From positions 1-64,000 of the forward strand of contig NZ_JAAAWN010000015.1 in the NCBI RefSeq assembly GCF_010500865.1: a stretch of DNA of 64,000 nt, read 5' to 3'. The position numbers and the translations under genes are program-made. The first letter of the stretch is position 1; each line of letters begins with the position of its first letter. The stretch comes from Alteromonas profundi (GTDB lineage Bacteria; Pseudomonadota; Gammaproteobacteria; Enterobacterales; Alteromonadaceae). Shown in pieces: positions 37,401 to 46,468 of the stretch. A model generated the notes under the pieces. That model was given only the letters and a program-made list of their open reading frames with translations. It did no database searches and was not told the DNA's origin.

Positions 37401-38124
37401 GCTCGGCCCTAATCATCTCCAATAACTCTTCTTGCAACGCAAGTTGAACATCCAGTTGCTGCTTTACATCGCCTTCAACCTGTCCGCGCAGCGACTCTAA
37501 CTCGCCATTAACTTGGTTTACACGCTCATAAAGTTTTCGGTTTTCGTTCAGCAACGCCTCTACATTTTCAAGGGAGGCGGCAAATTGCATGCGTAGTTCG
37601 TCAAATTGACGGGTTTGCTCGGCGTCTAGGCGCGTTATTTTTTGCTCAATATCAGACTGGGTTTGCGTTAGGTCTTGCTGATTGACCAGCGGCGAGGCGG
37701 GCTTAACATTGCGTACGCTGTTACCCGGTTGATTGGCCATTTCGGCAAACAGTCGTTCGTCTTGCTCCGCGCGTAACCGGGCTTTTTCAGCATCAATACG
37801 GGCGATATAGCGTTCAGAGGGAAGTTTCAGCGTGGCGCCGTCTACCAAAAGGTTTAAATTTTCTTGTTCAAAGGCAGTAGGATTTAGTTCATAAATCGCC
37901 GTCATTACCTGATAAACAGTGAGATTATTGTTCTGCCGGTATCGTTCAGCAATGCGCCAAAGGGTATCTTGGGCATCAATAGGGCCATATTCCAAACCAG
38001 AATATTGGCTGCTTGCACTTTTCGGGCCTCTAAGTTGCGTGGCGCGCTCTTGTGCATCAACATTAATGTGGGGGGCAGATAAAAATAAGGTTAAAAAAAG
38101 TAAGCCCGGTAAATGCAGTTTCAT
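34432..38124 (-). CDS. fimV: FimV-like polar hub protein
   Basis: ATG 38124..38122 (AGGAT five bases upstream) gives a signal peptide; the frame is open to 38220, but that extension lacks one. In order over 1230 residues: a LysM-like domain (about 40-90), coiled coil (about 125-240), one transmembrane helix (about 264-286), a huge Asp/Glu-rich region of about 870 residues with short repeats (such as LTDEL, LSDEL, ELEA), and a C-terminal TPR-like FimV cap (NLDLARVYLEMDDVVSAKEL). In Pseudomonas and Vibrio such proteins (FimV/HubP) organise the cell pole, type IV pili and flagella. Confidence 0.93.
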   Translation of the reverse strand: MKLHLPGLLFLTLFLSAPHINVDAQERATQLRGPKSASSQYSGLEYGPIDAQDTLWRIAERYRQNNNLTVYQVMTAIYELNPTAFEQENLNLLVDGATLKLPSERYIARIDAEKARLRAEQDERLFAEMANQPGNSVRNVKPASPLVNQQDLTQTQSDIEQKITRLDAEQTRQFDELRMQFAASLENVEALLNENRKLYERVNQVNGELESLRGQVEGDVKQQLDVQLALQEELLEMIRAEQAQREAEKQGSLMNTLASPISLLIGSIFVTLLLVGGLIVWLLKRKPAEEKLESAVEPAPVPVPESDVDDLASALDVDLDDTADLTDDELFNDDDLLDDILTSELEESLDNELDTFSELEDDMLVPDDEGEDDLFEAGDDALDQSELDSLFDNDDISDNVLSEDTNIDGYDLSGEGDALEDFDENLDGEADTETTQDDAEADSNLEDDDELTDLDAGEENEDDFEVTSQPQESDLDDFDIDDILNDAQNTSASQFASDEPLDTDSVAEIDAPAQGETLGAAALPSVEDEDDKPEISIDDLLESTPSEPSLTDELDSNDDLINDDMIEKLEDEIVQQDKELDGITDGLLSEIEQIEMMGGLPDDDDDDEDDDEIEISDPAPSPQSIQSLDALTDDLDEVDVEDMSNADEFIDPLSDDLIAELQAESDDIELDEAADEPFDVPTDAQPSTNEQYTNPETPDNTEDLGSQAPSVSEQDSELPAKDSDELEEENLEARDDSSDTLNDGRGTDDSRVELNDADQPESELTDADQPEFEPTEAEGAFDIDDNEELSDPLTDELLAELEAEEQQSASQIDSLSDELLSELEAGLDDTAPEAEKDTAQGETKSESFDEAIEADNELDNKSEEEVEAQGPTFDEDSELPQQDEVPDAITDADDTVADKENVPASDDPLDDALAAFDKQLMDDIPSFGEVEDTHEQPHSEFEPSVTQARGSEPLENFDDSILDSAYNDVDDFELAQEQDGVIGDADIPASEPFDSNKQKEIDELDDVPGLDDWLTGDEASEGNSSDDDIFNELDNDEFDELLESLEADSADNAVDASPQTPTPPQATDAPDNAPQATFDHDEEQALDNPSQAKDESENEAELQLDNPDLDLSALLNDDDFVQTQQRDKTPPEEFLDVDALMDDGGDEDEMDPDSAELDLDVSLSDFTGVSDTDEVIDIDKDAGQNANLDLARVYLEMDDVVSAKELLNDVVAHGSEEQKQEAESILKSIS

Positions 38125-38366
38125 AGCAATCCTATATGCCCTCAAGCGTCGACATTGTCTGTTGAGAAAGACAATGAACGTGGCCATATTTGTACGCTCT
38201 TTTGTTGAATCTGCGCACAAACCTCTGACCTTTTATTCTTATAGTTTGATAGTTTAAACACGCGTAAAAAGCGCCGCCATCAAAATCATCATGTAAAAAC
38301 TCGTGGAGCTCGCTAACTCTCAGATTTAAAGAAGCTTAGCGCTATTTATTATCATATTTTTCACAC

Positions 38367-38392
38367 TGGTTTAGGAAACTATAAACCAGTTA
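38367..38392. other. Hairpin in the non-coding region upstream of fimV
   Basis: ACTGGTTTA (38367-38375) pairs with TAAACCAGT (38384-38392). It sits in the 424-bp non-coding stretch 38125-38548. A second hairpin, TATCCGG (38503-38509) with CCGGATA (38534-38540), lies just past the asd stop and is probably its terminator. I see no other gene or site there. Confidence 0.5.
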
Positions 38393-38548
38393 GCATGGGC
38401 AATCTAGTTAGCCCGATGGTTTTCGCTATCTATTTGGTGAATATCGATATAATGCTTATCGGCTGAATAGCTAAAATATTTACATTTCACAGCCACAAAT
38501 TATATCCGGCGCCCCAGCAATACGAGTGAGACCCCGGATAACCTCGCG

Positions 38549-39565
38549 TTACATGTAGTCGCGTATTAGGGTTTCAGCAATCTGAATACTGTTGGTCGCG
38601 GCTCCTTTGCGGATATTATCAGACACCACCCATAAATTAATACCACACGGGTGGGTGATATCGTTGCGTACTCTGCCAACATGCACATTGTCATTGCCGC
38701 TCGCGCTGCTTACCTGGGTAGGAAATTGCTCTGCTCCTTCGTATAAGGTTACGCCGGGGGCATCGGCAAGTAACTGCTTTACCTCTTGAGCATCAATAGG
38801 CGCGCGTGTTTCTAAATGAATGGCTTCAGCATGTCCATAAAAAACAGGTACGCGCACAGCGGTGGCGTTCACTAAAATAGTGTCATCAGACATTATTTTT
38901 TGGGTTTCCCACACCATCTTCATCTCTTCTTTGGTGTAGTCATTATCTTGAAACACATCAATTTGAGGGATGGCATTAAACGCAATTTGACGACTAAAGG
39001 CTTCGGTTTTCACCTCACGGGCGTTTAGCAAGCTTGCCGTTTGTTTAGCTAACTCTTCCATAGCAGATTTGCCCGCCCCCGAAACAGATTGGTAAGTGCT
39101 AACATTAATTCTGTCTATTCCCACTGCATCTTGAATAGGTTTTAACGCAACCATCATCTGAATAGTTGAACAGTTGGGGTTGGCAATAATATTCCTGTTT
39201 CTAAAATCGGCCAGTGCATGGGGGTTAACTTCTGGCACAACAAGGGGGATATCATAGTCGTAGCGAAAGTGTGATGTATTATCTATAACGATACACCCAG
39301 CTTCTGCTGCCTGCGGGGCGAATTCAGCAGAAATATCGCCTCCGGCTGAAAAGAACCCAAATTGCACTAATGACCAGTCGAACGTGTCGGCACTAAGTAC
39401 TTCAATGTCTTCACCTTTAAACGACACTGTAGTTCCCGCAGAGCGCTCGCTGGCTAGCGGATAAAGGCGGTTAACCGGAAAGCCCCGCTCTTCCAACAAC
39501 TCGATCATTGTTTGTCCTACCATACCGGTTGCGCCTAATACGGCAACATCAAAGGCTTGTGACAT
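38549..39565 (-). CDS. asd: Aspartate-semialdehyde dehydrogenase
   Basis: Reduces aspartyl phosphate to the semialdehyde, a branch point for lysine/diaminopimelate, threonine and methionine. NADP-binding GATGMVGQTM (residues 11-20), catalytic Cys in NPNCSTIQ (about residue 131), VSGAGKSAMEEL and the later His in HAEAIHLETRAPI are present. E. coli has the inactive paralogue Usg at this locus; the intact cysteine here argues for a real enzyme, as in Pseudomonas. 338 residues. Confidence 0.94.
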   Translation of the reverse strand: MSQAFDVAVLGATGMVGQTMIELLEERGFPVNRLYPLASERSAGTTVSFKGEDIEVLSADTFDWSLVQFGFFSAGGDISAEFAPQAAEAGCIVIDNTSHFRYDYDIPLVVPEVNPHALADFRNRNIIANPNCSTIQMMVALKPIQDAVGIDRINVSTYQSVSGAGKSAMEELAKQTASLLNAREVKTEAFSRQIAFNAIPQIDVFQDNDYTKEEMKMVWETQKIMSDDTILVNATAVRVPVFYGHAEAIHLETRAPIDAQEVKQLLADAPGVTLYEGAEQFPTQVSSASGNDNVHVGRVRNDITHPCGINLWVVSDNIRKGAATNSIQIAETLIRDYM

Positions 39566-39606
39566 AATGTTGGTTTCTCCTAAAATTTGATATAAATGGT
39601 GTAAAA

Positions 39607-40800
39607 CTAATTAGTTACTGAAAATCCGAGTGCGCTAAGCTGCTGCCTTATTTCAATACTGGTATCGCTTTGTAGTTGTAACGCATAAGCACTACATTCG
39701 CGGCGAATACGGTATTGTTTTCGCAAGCGCGAAAAAGTATTAGCGATAGCCTTGGAAAGGGCGTCATTATCTTTTGGCGCATTTTCAATCGCATCGGCCA
39801 TTGCTTGGCGCATTGCAGCATCATCTTCCGACACATCGTATACGGGTAGCATTACCTTCGCTAAATCTTTTGCTGAGAGAGCTTTTTCTGTCGGACACGT
39901 TAATGCTATCGATAACGGTGGGGGTGGCGCCAAAAAATCACTCAGCTGTTTTTTAATGGGTTTATTGACTAGCTGACAGAGCTGTTCGTACACTATTTGC
40001 GTGCCGCGAACTTTGCCTTCTACTGAATGGCCTGCAATATGGGGTGTAACCATCCAACATAAGTTAAAAAGAGCAGGATTGATGGCGGGTTCGTTGTTAA
40101 ATACGTCTAACACTACCACTGGTGCATTGCTACTTTGTAACCGTGAGATAAGGGCTTGTTCGTCTATTACTTCACCGCGACACGCATTAATTAACAATTG
40201 CGAGGCGTTCAGGCATGCCAAGGCATCGCTATCAATAAGTTTCCCAGTGGCATAAGGCCCCGTTTTTACATAGGGTACATGCAAAGTAATAACATCACAG
40301 CGTAAGATTTCTGCTAAGGGGTAAAAACGTCTGCTATCGTTAGTTTGTTCAAGGGGGGGATCGCACAACTTATAGTTTATGCCAAGCGCGTCGAGTTTAT
40401 TAGCAAGCGCAGTGCCTACATGCCCTGCCCCAACAATACCCACGGTACAGCGTGAGGTATCCACTCGCCCTTTTTTTTCAGCTAGCAATAACGTACTTAC
40501 AACGTATTCAGCTACCGCAACAGCATTGCATCCTCCGGCTGAATTCCACCGAATATTTTGTGATGCAAGCCATGCAGTATCAAGATGATTGGTTCCCGCT
40601 GTAGCGGTTGTAACCAGTTGTAAGCGCGTGTTGGCGGGCATAGTGTGCGCGTTCACCTGTGTGGTTGAACGAATTGCCATCACATCAGCATCCTGGATGT
40701 CTTGCGCCGCAAGCGATTGCCATGCGTACGTTTTTACATCACCAAGATCGGATAGGTATTCCTTCCCAAAAGGGATGGTGTCTTCAAGTAATATTTTCAT
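39607..40800 (-). CDS. pdxB: Erythronate-4-phosphate dehydrogenase (vitamin B6 synthesis)
   Basis: Oxidises 4-phosphoerythronate in the pyridoxal phosphate pathway. D-2-hydroxyacid dehydrogenase fold: VGIVGAGHVGTALANKLDAL near residue 120, ITLHVPYVKTGPYAT, the catalytic Arg in INACRGEVIDE, and His in TPHIAGHSVEGK. The C-terminal about 110 residues form the dimerisation domain special to PdxB. 397 residues against 378 in E. coli. It is 41 bp upstream of asd. Confidence 0.95.
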   Translation of the reverse strand: MKILLEDTIPFGKEYLSDLGDVKTYAWQSLAAQDIQDADVMAIRSTTQVNAHTMPANTRLQLVTTATAGTNHLDTAWLASQNIRWNSAGGCNAVAVAEYVVSTLLLAEKKGRVDTSRCTVGIVGAGHVGTALANKLDALGINYKLCDPPLEQTNDSRRFYPLAEILRCDVITLHVPYVKTGPYATGKLIDSDALACLNASQLLINACRGEVIDEQALISRLQSSNAPVVVLDVFNNEPAINPALFNLCWMVTPHIAGHSVEGKVRGTQIVYEQLCQLVNKPIKKQLSDFLAPPPPLSIALTCPTEKALSAKDLAKVMLPVYDVSEDDAAMRQAMADAIENAPKDNDALSKAIANTFSRLRKQYRIRRECSAYALQLQSDTSIEIRQQLSALGFSVTN

Positions 40801-40876
40801 GGCGCCAAGTTTAACGTAAACAAGGCAATTAGTAACCTTGCCAACGTATTTCTTAGCGCATTTTTGTTAAATCAGG

Positions 40877-41632
40877 TTAACTATCGAAACCGGGAAGCTG
40901 ACGACTAACTCGGCGCTTAATACCCGGCCAAGCAAGTGCCCCTCCGGCCTGCTTAGTAACTTCAGACGCTTGCGCGCGAATACCCTGTAAAATCGCTGAA
41001 TGAATAGGGATCAATGGTTGCCCGGTGGCCTGCGCTCTTAATTGAATTTCACAGGCACGCTGCATAATAAACATATATAAAAATGCATCGGCAATGGTGT
41101 CTGCACAGGTTAACAACCCATGATTACGCAAAATCATAAAGTGGGTATCTCCAAGATCCCGCACCAAGCGTACTTTCTCTTCTGGGTCTAGCGCCACACC
41201 TTCATAAGCGTGATAAGACAGTGAGGCCAGAGGAAATAACGATTGCTGGGAGTACGCTTGTAAGCCCTCTTGTAATGTAGATACGGCTACCCCTTCTGCC
41301 GTGTGTAAATGCATAACACACTTGGCGTCTTCTCGTGCCTCATGTACGGCGCTGTGAATAGTAAAGCCGGCTGGGTTAATATCAAACTCACCTTCCATCA
41401 CTTTATTGCCCTGAAGGTCAACCTTTACCAAGCTTGATGCTGTAACTTCATCGAACATCATGCCATATGGGTTAATTAAAAAATGATGTTCTGGGCCTGG
41501 CACACGCGCTGATATATGAGTAAAAATAAGGTCGTCCCATCCGTACATCGCCACCGCGCGATAACAAGCGGCTAAATCTACTCGGGTTTGCCACTCTTCA
41601 CTGCTTACTTTCTGTTGAACTGACGTTGCCAC
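40877..41632 (-). CDS. Class II aldolase/adducin family protein
   Basis: 251 residues with the family's zinc site: HLHTAEGVAVST near residue 103 and MILRNHGLLTCADT near 167, plus FTHISARVPGPEHHFLINPYG near 38. Some relatives act on sugar phosphates, but the adducin-like group to which this belongs often has no assigned substrate. It sits between fabB and pdxB, 76 bp before pdxB. Confidence 0.88.
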   Translation of the reverse strand: MATSVQQKVSSEEWQTRVDLAACYRAVAMYGWDDLIFTHISARVPGPEHHFLINPYGMMFDEVTASSLVKVDLQGNKVMEGEFDINPAGFTIHSAVHEAREDAKCVMHLHTAEGVAVSTLQEGLQAYSQQSLFPLASLSYHAYEGVALDPEEKVRLVRDLGDTHFMILRNHGLLTCADTIADAFLYMFIMQRACEIQLRAQATGQPLIPIHSAILQGIRAQASEVTKQAGGALAWPGIKRRVSRQLPGFDS

Positions 41633-42160
41633 TTTTGCTCTCCCTTACGGTAATACTAACGTGTTAGCTGATGGTAGGTGCACTACTGGCTTCTGTATTC
41701 GCACATAGGGTCTGTTCGTATTCACACCGACGTTAAGCACAAATATCGGTATTCACACTGTATGTTATGCCGATAACAATACTCAGTAGCTTGCGCATCG
41801 AAAGCCCTGATATAGCATGCAGCGCACCATTGTAAAAAACATGTTAACAGGCACGAATAAAAAAAACATATAACGATAATTTATTGATGAGTATAGACAG
41901 GACATCATAGTCAACACCGCGTAGCGTGTGTACACCCCAGGTTAGCAAGACATGCTATTGAATACGCCTGCCCCAACGCTGTTAAAAAATGCGTTGGTTG
42001 GCCACCCTATGGCATGGTGCTATTAGGTTGGAGTAACCGTAATCTCAAAAAATAAAAGAAGGGGCAGCTTTTAAAAAGAAATTGGAGAGAAAGCAAAACA
42101 AATGAAACACTTACTTGGCCAAGCGCTGATTGACCAAGTAAGTGTTATATAAAGTACAAA
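41633..42160. other. 528-bp non-coding region with the fabB terminator
   Basis: Near its right end AACACTTACTTGG (42106-42118) pairs with CCAAGTAAGTGTT (42134-42146), a 13-bp stem 15 bp past the fabB stop and its likely terminator. A smaller stem, CCAACGC (41973-41979) with GCGTTGG (41991-41997), lies in the middle. I see no ORF with a convincing start here. The promoter of the aldolase gene should lie in its left part. Confidence 0.6.
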
Positions 42161-43375
42161 TTATTTTTCGTAGCGCTGCATTACTAATGTAGCGTTTGTA
42201 CCACCAAACCCGAAACTGTTCGACATTACAGTGTTGAGTTTAGCCTCGCGGGCTTGCGTTACAATATCAAGGCCCGCCGCAGCTTCATCTAAGTTATCAA
42301 TATTGATAGACGGGGCAATGAAGTCATTTTCAAGCATGAGTAGGCTGTATATAGCTTCGTTCACACCCGCCGCGCCCAGCGCATGACCGGTAAGCGACTT
42401 GGTTGCACTAATTGGCACGCCCGATGAGCCAAATACTTCTTGGATCGCCGCTAACTCTTTTACATCGCCCACTGGCGTTGAAGTGCCGTGGGTATTAAGG
42501 TAGTCAATAGGCGCGTTAACATTTTGCATGGCCATCTTCATACAGCGAACTGCGCCTTCACCAGAAGGTGCAACCATGTCAAAACCATCAGATGTAGCGC
42601 CATAACCCACCACTTCACCATAAATTTTTGCGCCCCGGGCTAACGCATGTTCAAGTTCTTCCACAACCACCATACCGCCGCCGCCAGAACTAACGAATCC
42701 ATCTCGTGCAGCATCATAGGTACGTGACGCTACAGCCGGGTTATCGTTATACTTAGAGCTTAAAGCGCCCATAGCATCGAACTGACTTGAAAGCGCCCAG
42801 TGAAGTTCTTCACCGCCACCGGCAAAAACCACGTCCTGCTTACCTAATTGAATAAGCTCAAGCGCGTTACCGATACAGTGCGCACTCGTTGCGCATGCAG
42901 AGGCAATAGAGTAGTTAACCCCACGAATTTTAAACGGCGTAGCCAAACATGCAGACACGGTAGAGGCCATACAACGCGGTACCATATAAGGCCCAACACG
43001 TTTAACGCCCTTTTCCCGTAACACATCAGCCGACAATACTTGGTTTTCCGACGAAGCCCCGCCAGAGCCCGCAATTATACCCGTACGCTCGTTAGATACG
43101 TCTTTGTCTTCTAAGCCAGAATCTTCGATTGCTTGTTGCATTGCCACGTACGCATATGCCGCGGCATCGCCCATAAAGCGCATAGCTTTACGGTCTATAT
43201 GTTCTTTAAGGTCAATATCAATATTGCCCCATACTTGGCTGCGAAGCCCCATTTCAGCGAACTGTTCTGAAAATGTAATGCCCGACTTGCCCGCTTTTAG
43301 AGAAGCCAGCACATCTTGTTTATTTACCCCGATGCTTGAAACAATACCAAGCCCGGTGATTACTGCTCTTTTCAT
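42161..43375 (-). CDS. fabB: 3-oxoacyl-ACP synthase I
   Basis: Condensing enzyme for chain elongation, also needed for unsaturated fatty acids. The Cys-His-His triad is clear: SACATSAHC (about residue 163), [11 protein letters not shown] and [12 protein letters not shown]. Length 404 matches E. coli FabB (406). It is divergent from mnmC across 314 bp in which I see no gene; E. coli has the same neighbours. Confidence 0.97.
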   Translation of the reverse strand: MKRAVITGLGIVSSIGVNKQDVLASLKAGKSGITFSEQFAEMGLRSQVWGNIDIDLKEHIDRKAMRFMGDAAAYAYVAMQQAIEDSGLEDKDVSNERTGIIAGSGGASSENQVLSADVLREKGVKRVGPYMVPRCMASTVSACLATPFKIRGVNYSIASACATSAHCIGNALELIQLGKQDVVFAGGGEELHWALSSQFDAMGALSSKYNDNPAVASRTYDAARDGFVSSGGGGMVVVEELEHALARGAKIYGEVVGYGATSDGFDMVAPSGEGAVRCMKMAMQNVNAPIDYLNTHGTSTPVGDVKELAAIQEVFGSSGVPISATKSLTGHALGAAGVNEAIYSLLMLENDFIAPSINIDNLDEAAAGLDIVTQAREAKLNTVMSNSFGFGGTNATLVMQRYEK

Positions 43376-43689
43376 AGTTTACCCTTTGCGTTGATGCGCC
43401 CTATGGTAACGATTTTGAATAATAAAGTGGTCTGCTCTGCATTTGTACGCACACCCACTTATTCCTATTGGTTGTTATTGTTGTATTCATTGTTACTGTG
43501 AACGTCATACTGTTGATAATGTAGCATGAATTCTGGATTTGGCGACCACGCCCGCCTTAAGTGTTCACAAAACATTCATCTCTACACCGACAAAACGAAA
43601 ATTAAACGTAGAGTTACAAGCACTGCGCTGCGCTTTTTAGTAAAATATACGCATTTGACCAGTCTTAGATTAGCGAGCCCGAAGAAAAC

Positions 43690-45744
43690 GTGAAATCACC
43701 TCAAGCACAAGTTCACTTTAACGATAATGGTATTCCTGTCGCCTCCCAATTCGATGATGTTTACTTCTCTAACGATAGTGGCATTGATGAAACCCAACAC
43801 GTTTTCATTGACGGCAACGACTTACTCGCGCGCTGGCAGCATTGGTCACATTCACAATTTGTGATTGCCGAGACAGGGTTTGGCACTGGGCTTAACTTCC
43901 TCGTGGTGATGCAAGCGTTCGCGCAATTTAGACGTGAGAACCCAACCCACCCCTTAAAGCGTCTTCATTTCTTAACGACGGAGAAATTTCCGTTACCCAA
44001 AGACGATATGGCACGGGCACTCAGTGCGTTTCCTTCACTAAGTGGCATGGTAACGGCACTACTAAATCAGTACCCCCTTGCATTAGATGGCTGCCATAGG
44101 CGCCATTTTAGCGACTACTCAACTACCTTAGACCTATGGATTGGTGATGTGCATCACCTTTTACCTCAATGGCATTCACCGAAAGCGGGATTAATTGATG
44201 CGTGGTTTTTAGATGGCTTTGCGCCAAGCAAAAACCCAGATATGTGGACAGATAACCTATTTAGCCAAATGGCCAGGCTGTCGAAAGTGGGGGCAACCTT
44301 TGGCACTTTTACTGCGGCAGGCGTAGTTAAACGTGGCTTAGCCGCCGTTGGCTTTGAGATTAAAAAGCGTAACGGATTTGGGCGTAAACGAGACATGCTA
44401 ACTGGGGTGTTTAATGCAGAAAAAACACCTTCAACTACACGTGAAGGCCCCTATTACCGCTATAACCAAAGCCCCCTTTACGCTGGCGATAGCGTTATTG
44501 TGGTGGGGTCTGGGTTAGCTGCAGCACTTACTACGTTAGCACTCGCTAAACGGGGCATTAAGGTTACGCTTTGCCACGATAAAGCGACCCTTGCCTCTGG
44601 CGCCTCCGGCAATCCCCAAGGCGGCTTTTACCCCCAGCTACATTCCCAGGTAAGCCTTGCTAGTCGTCTACAAGCACACAGCTTTTTATTTGCACGTAAT
44701 TTTTACGACGATGTCATTGCCCAAGCTGGTAGCGGTAAGGTAAGTCATGATTTTTGCGGCGTAGTGCAACTTAACTTTAACCCCAAGGTTGCGCAACGAC
44801 AGCAAAAATTAATTGAAAATAGTGTATGGCCAGAAGGTCTCATTCACTACGCGTCATCAGACTTCATTTGCCAAAAAGCGCAAGTACAGCTTGCCCAAGA
44901 TGGCCTATTTATACCTCAAGGCGGCTGGCTGTCGCCCCCCGAACTGGTTGCTGCGCTTATTGAGCAAGCTAGGGCTTTGGGCTGCGTTTCACTACTGCCC
45001 ATGCATACGTTTAGCCATTACGAACGTAAATATCTCGAAGGTGAAAAGCCGTCAGTGCTGGCACATTTTGACAATGGCGCGACACTACAAGCTAAGCATC
45101 TTATATTGGCATTAGGTGCAGGCGCTGTTGCATCTTCTTCATTTACGTCGCTGCCGCTGCGCCCAGTAAGGGGGCAAGTAGAGGCTATTCCTAGTCAGGC
45201 GCCCATAAACCAATTAGCCACTGTGCTTTGTCATAAAGGCTATATGACACCTGCCTATAATCATCGCCATGCTCTAGGGTCAACGTATGGCAAAAATGAC
45301 TTAGACATTGAGGTGCGTAGTGAGGATACACAACAAAACCTCGTTACTCACCAAAAAGCAATGGAAGGAAATAATTTGGTTGAACAGCTAACCCATGATG
45401 GTACCGCGCGAGCAGCTACACGGTTAGGTTCACCCGATCATCAGCCGCTATCGGGCATGTTAACCAATTATAATGCGTTAAAATCGCGCTACGAAGGGTT
45501 GTCCCTTGGAAAACCCCTACACAAAGAATGCGCCCTTCCAGATGAACCTGTAAGCACCCTGTGCTGTTTAGGCTCACGAGGGCTCACTACTGCGCCACTT
45601 ATGGCAGAGTTATTGGTGAGTGAACTAACCCATGCGCCGCTTCCGCTAGATAACGATTTATGCCGAGGTGTGCATCCAGCGAGGTTTATGGTGCGCGATT
45701 GCATTCGAGGGATCATGGGCGACACCTCGAATGAAAATGATTAG
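43690..45744 (+). CDS. mnmC: Bifunctional tRNA mnm5s2U34 synthesis enzyme MnmC
   Basis: Last two steps of wobble-uridine modification. The N-terminal MnmD methyltransferase (about 1-240) has FVIAETGFGTGLNFLV and the DAWFLDGFAPSKNP signature. The C-terminal FAD oxidoreductase (about 265-684) has VIVVGSGLAAALTTLALAKR, the dinucleotide fold, and GASGNPQGGFYPQ. Start is GTG 43690. The stop overlaps the convergent lipoprotein gene stop by three bases. 684 residues against 668 in E. coli. Confidence 0.96.
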   Translation: MKSPQAQVHFNDNGIPVASQFDDVYFSNDSGIDETQHVFIDGNDLLARWQHWSHSQFVIAETGFGTGLNFLVVMQAFAQFRRENPTHPLKRLHFLTTEKFPLPKDDMARALSAFPSLSGMVTALLNQYPLALDGCHRRHFSDYSTTLDLWIGDVHHLLPQWHSPKAGLIDAWFLDGFAPSKNPDMWTDNLFSQMARLSKVGATFGTFTAAGVVKRGLAAVGFEIKKRNGFGRKRDMLTGVFNAEKTPSTTREGPYYRYNQSPLYAGDSVIVVGSGLAAALTTLALAKRGIKVTLCHDKATLASGASGNPQGGFYPQLHSQVSLASRLQAHSFLFARNFYDDVIAQAGSGKVSHDFCGVVQLNFNPKVAQRQQKLIENSVWPEGLIHYASSDFICQKAQVQLAQDGLFIPQGGWLSPPELVAALIEQARALGCVSLLPMHTFSHYERKYLEGEKPSVLAHFDNGATLQAKHLILALGAGAVASSSFTSLPLRPVRGQVEAIPSQAPINQLATVLCHKGYMTPAYNHRHALGSTYGKNDLDIEVRSEDTQQNLVTHQKAMEGNNLVEQLTHDGTARAATRLGSPDHQPLSGMLTNYNALKSRYEGLSLGKPLHKECALPDEPVSTLCCLGSRGLTTAPLMAELLVSELTHAPLPLDNDLCRGVHPARFMVRDCIRGIMGDTSNEND

Positions 45745-46466
45745 GGTGCAGTAGATACCATGCTGGTCGCTTTGTTTAAATCCATAACGATAAACGCGGG
45801 TATATAGATATTCGCGCTCGCTACTATTTGTTTATCTTGCATAGACACAATACGAGCATTCACTCTTACACCGCGATCATCTTCAATTAAGGTTCCTGTC
45901 ACCACGTGGTCTATGCCAACTTGCTTCGCTAGCCTGTTAGCGTCTCTGGATAACACAAAATCCCCATAAGGGGTTACAGTAATGTTACCGGCAAGCTTAA
46001 AATCCACCATGGCCAAACCAAAATCTTGTAATTCCGCAATTAAGTTTTCTGATAGTTGATTGCCCAGCACCGTGCCTTCACTTAACGACTCAGTTAAACG
46101 AACAAAACTGGTAACCCCGACGCGGTCGTTTTGCGTAAGTCTTGTGGTCTTATCCATTAACGCCATAGCAAGCTGCGATGCATAGTCATTTAGTTGCTTA
46201 TGGGTTTGTGAAGGTGAAAAGCCGCTTCGCAGTGGATCACGGTAACCCGGTTCTACAGCAAGGTGCTGTTGATACTCGCGATCCCGTGAATCGGGGGTAT
46301 ACACTAAGCCCGAACCTTTAGGAACAGGTACCGGCTGGGCATCGTGGGAAATTTCACCATCATCGCCTAACCAAAACGAGCCTACAGACTGTGTGCTAGA
46401 ACACCCTGAAAGACTAAGTATTAGAGCACCTGTAACCGCGCCGAGAATGTATCCCTTGAATTCCAT
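45741..46466 (-). CDS. FlgO-like outer-membrane lipoprotein (third of three)
   Basis: Lipobox LSGC (Cys22). The C-terminal half is a FlgO domain: an amphipathic helix, then VTSFVRL, LGNQLSENLIAELQDFG, VDFKLAGNITVT, DFVLSRDAN, DHVVTGTLIED and VNARIVSMQ. In Vibrio FlgO is an outer-membrane protein linked to the flagellar H-ring. No flagellar genes are near, so the role here is open. It starts 2 bp after the preceding gene and is the last of the operon. Confidence 0.85.
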   Translation of the reverse strand: MEFKGYILGAVTGALILSLSGCSSTQSVGSFWLGDDGEISHDAQPVPVPKGSGLVYTPDSRDREYQQHLAVEPGYRDPLRSGFSPSQTHKQLNDYASQLAMALMDKTTRLTQNDRVGVTSFVRLTESLSEGTVLGNQLSENLIAELQDFGLAMVDFKLAGNITVTPYGDFVLSRDANRLAKQVGIDHVVTGTLIEDDRGVRVNARIVSMQDKQIVASANIYIPAFIVMDLNKATSMVSTAP

Positions 46467-46468
46467 GA

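Noticed and set aside
34565-37447. Several long Ser-rich plus-strand frames opposite fimV
   Set aside because: They result from Asp/Glu/Ser codon bias in the acidic region of FimV; Ser-only composition and no starts with RBS.
38549-39565. Usg-type inactive homologue, as at this locus in E. coli
   Set aside because: The catalytic cysteine (PNCST) and active-site histidine region are present, so it is called a true aspartate-semialdehyde dehydrogenase.
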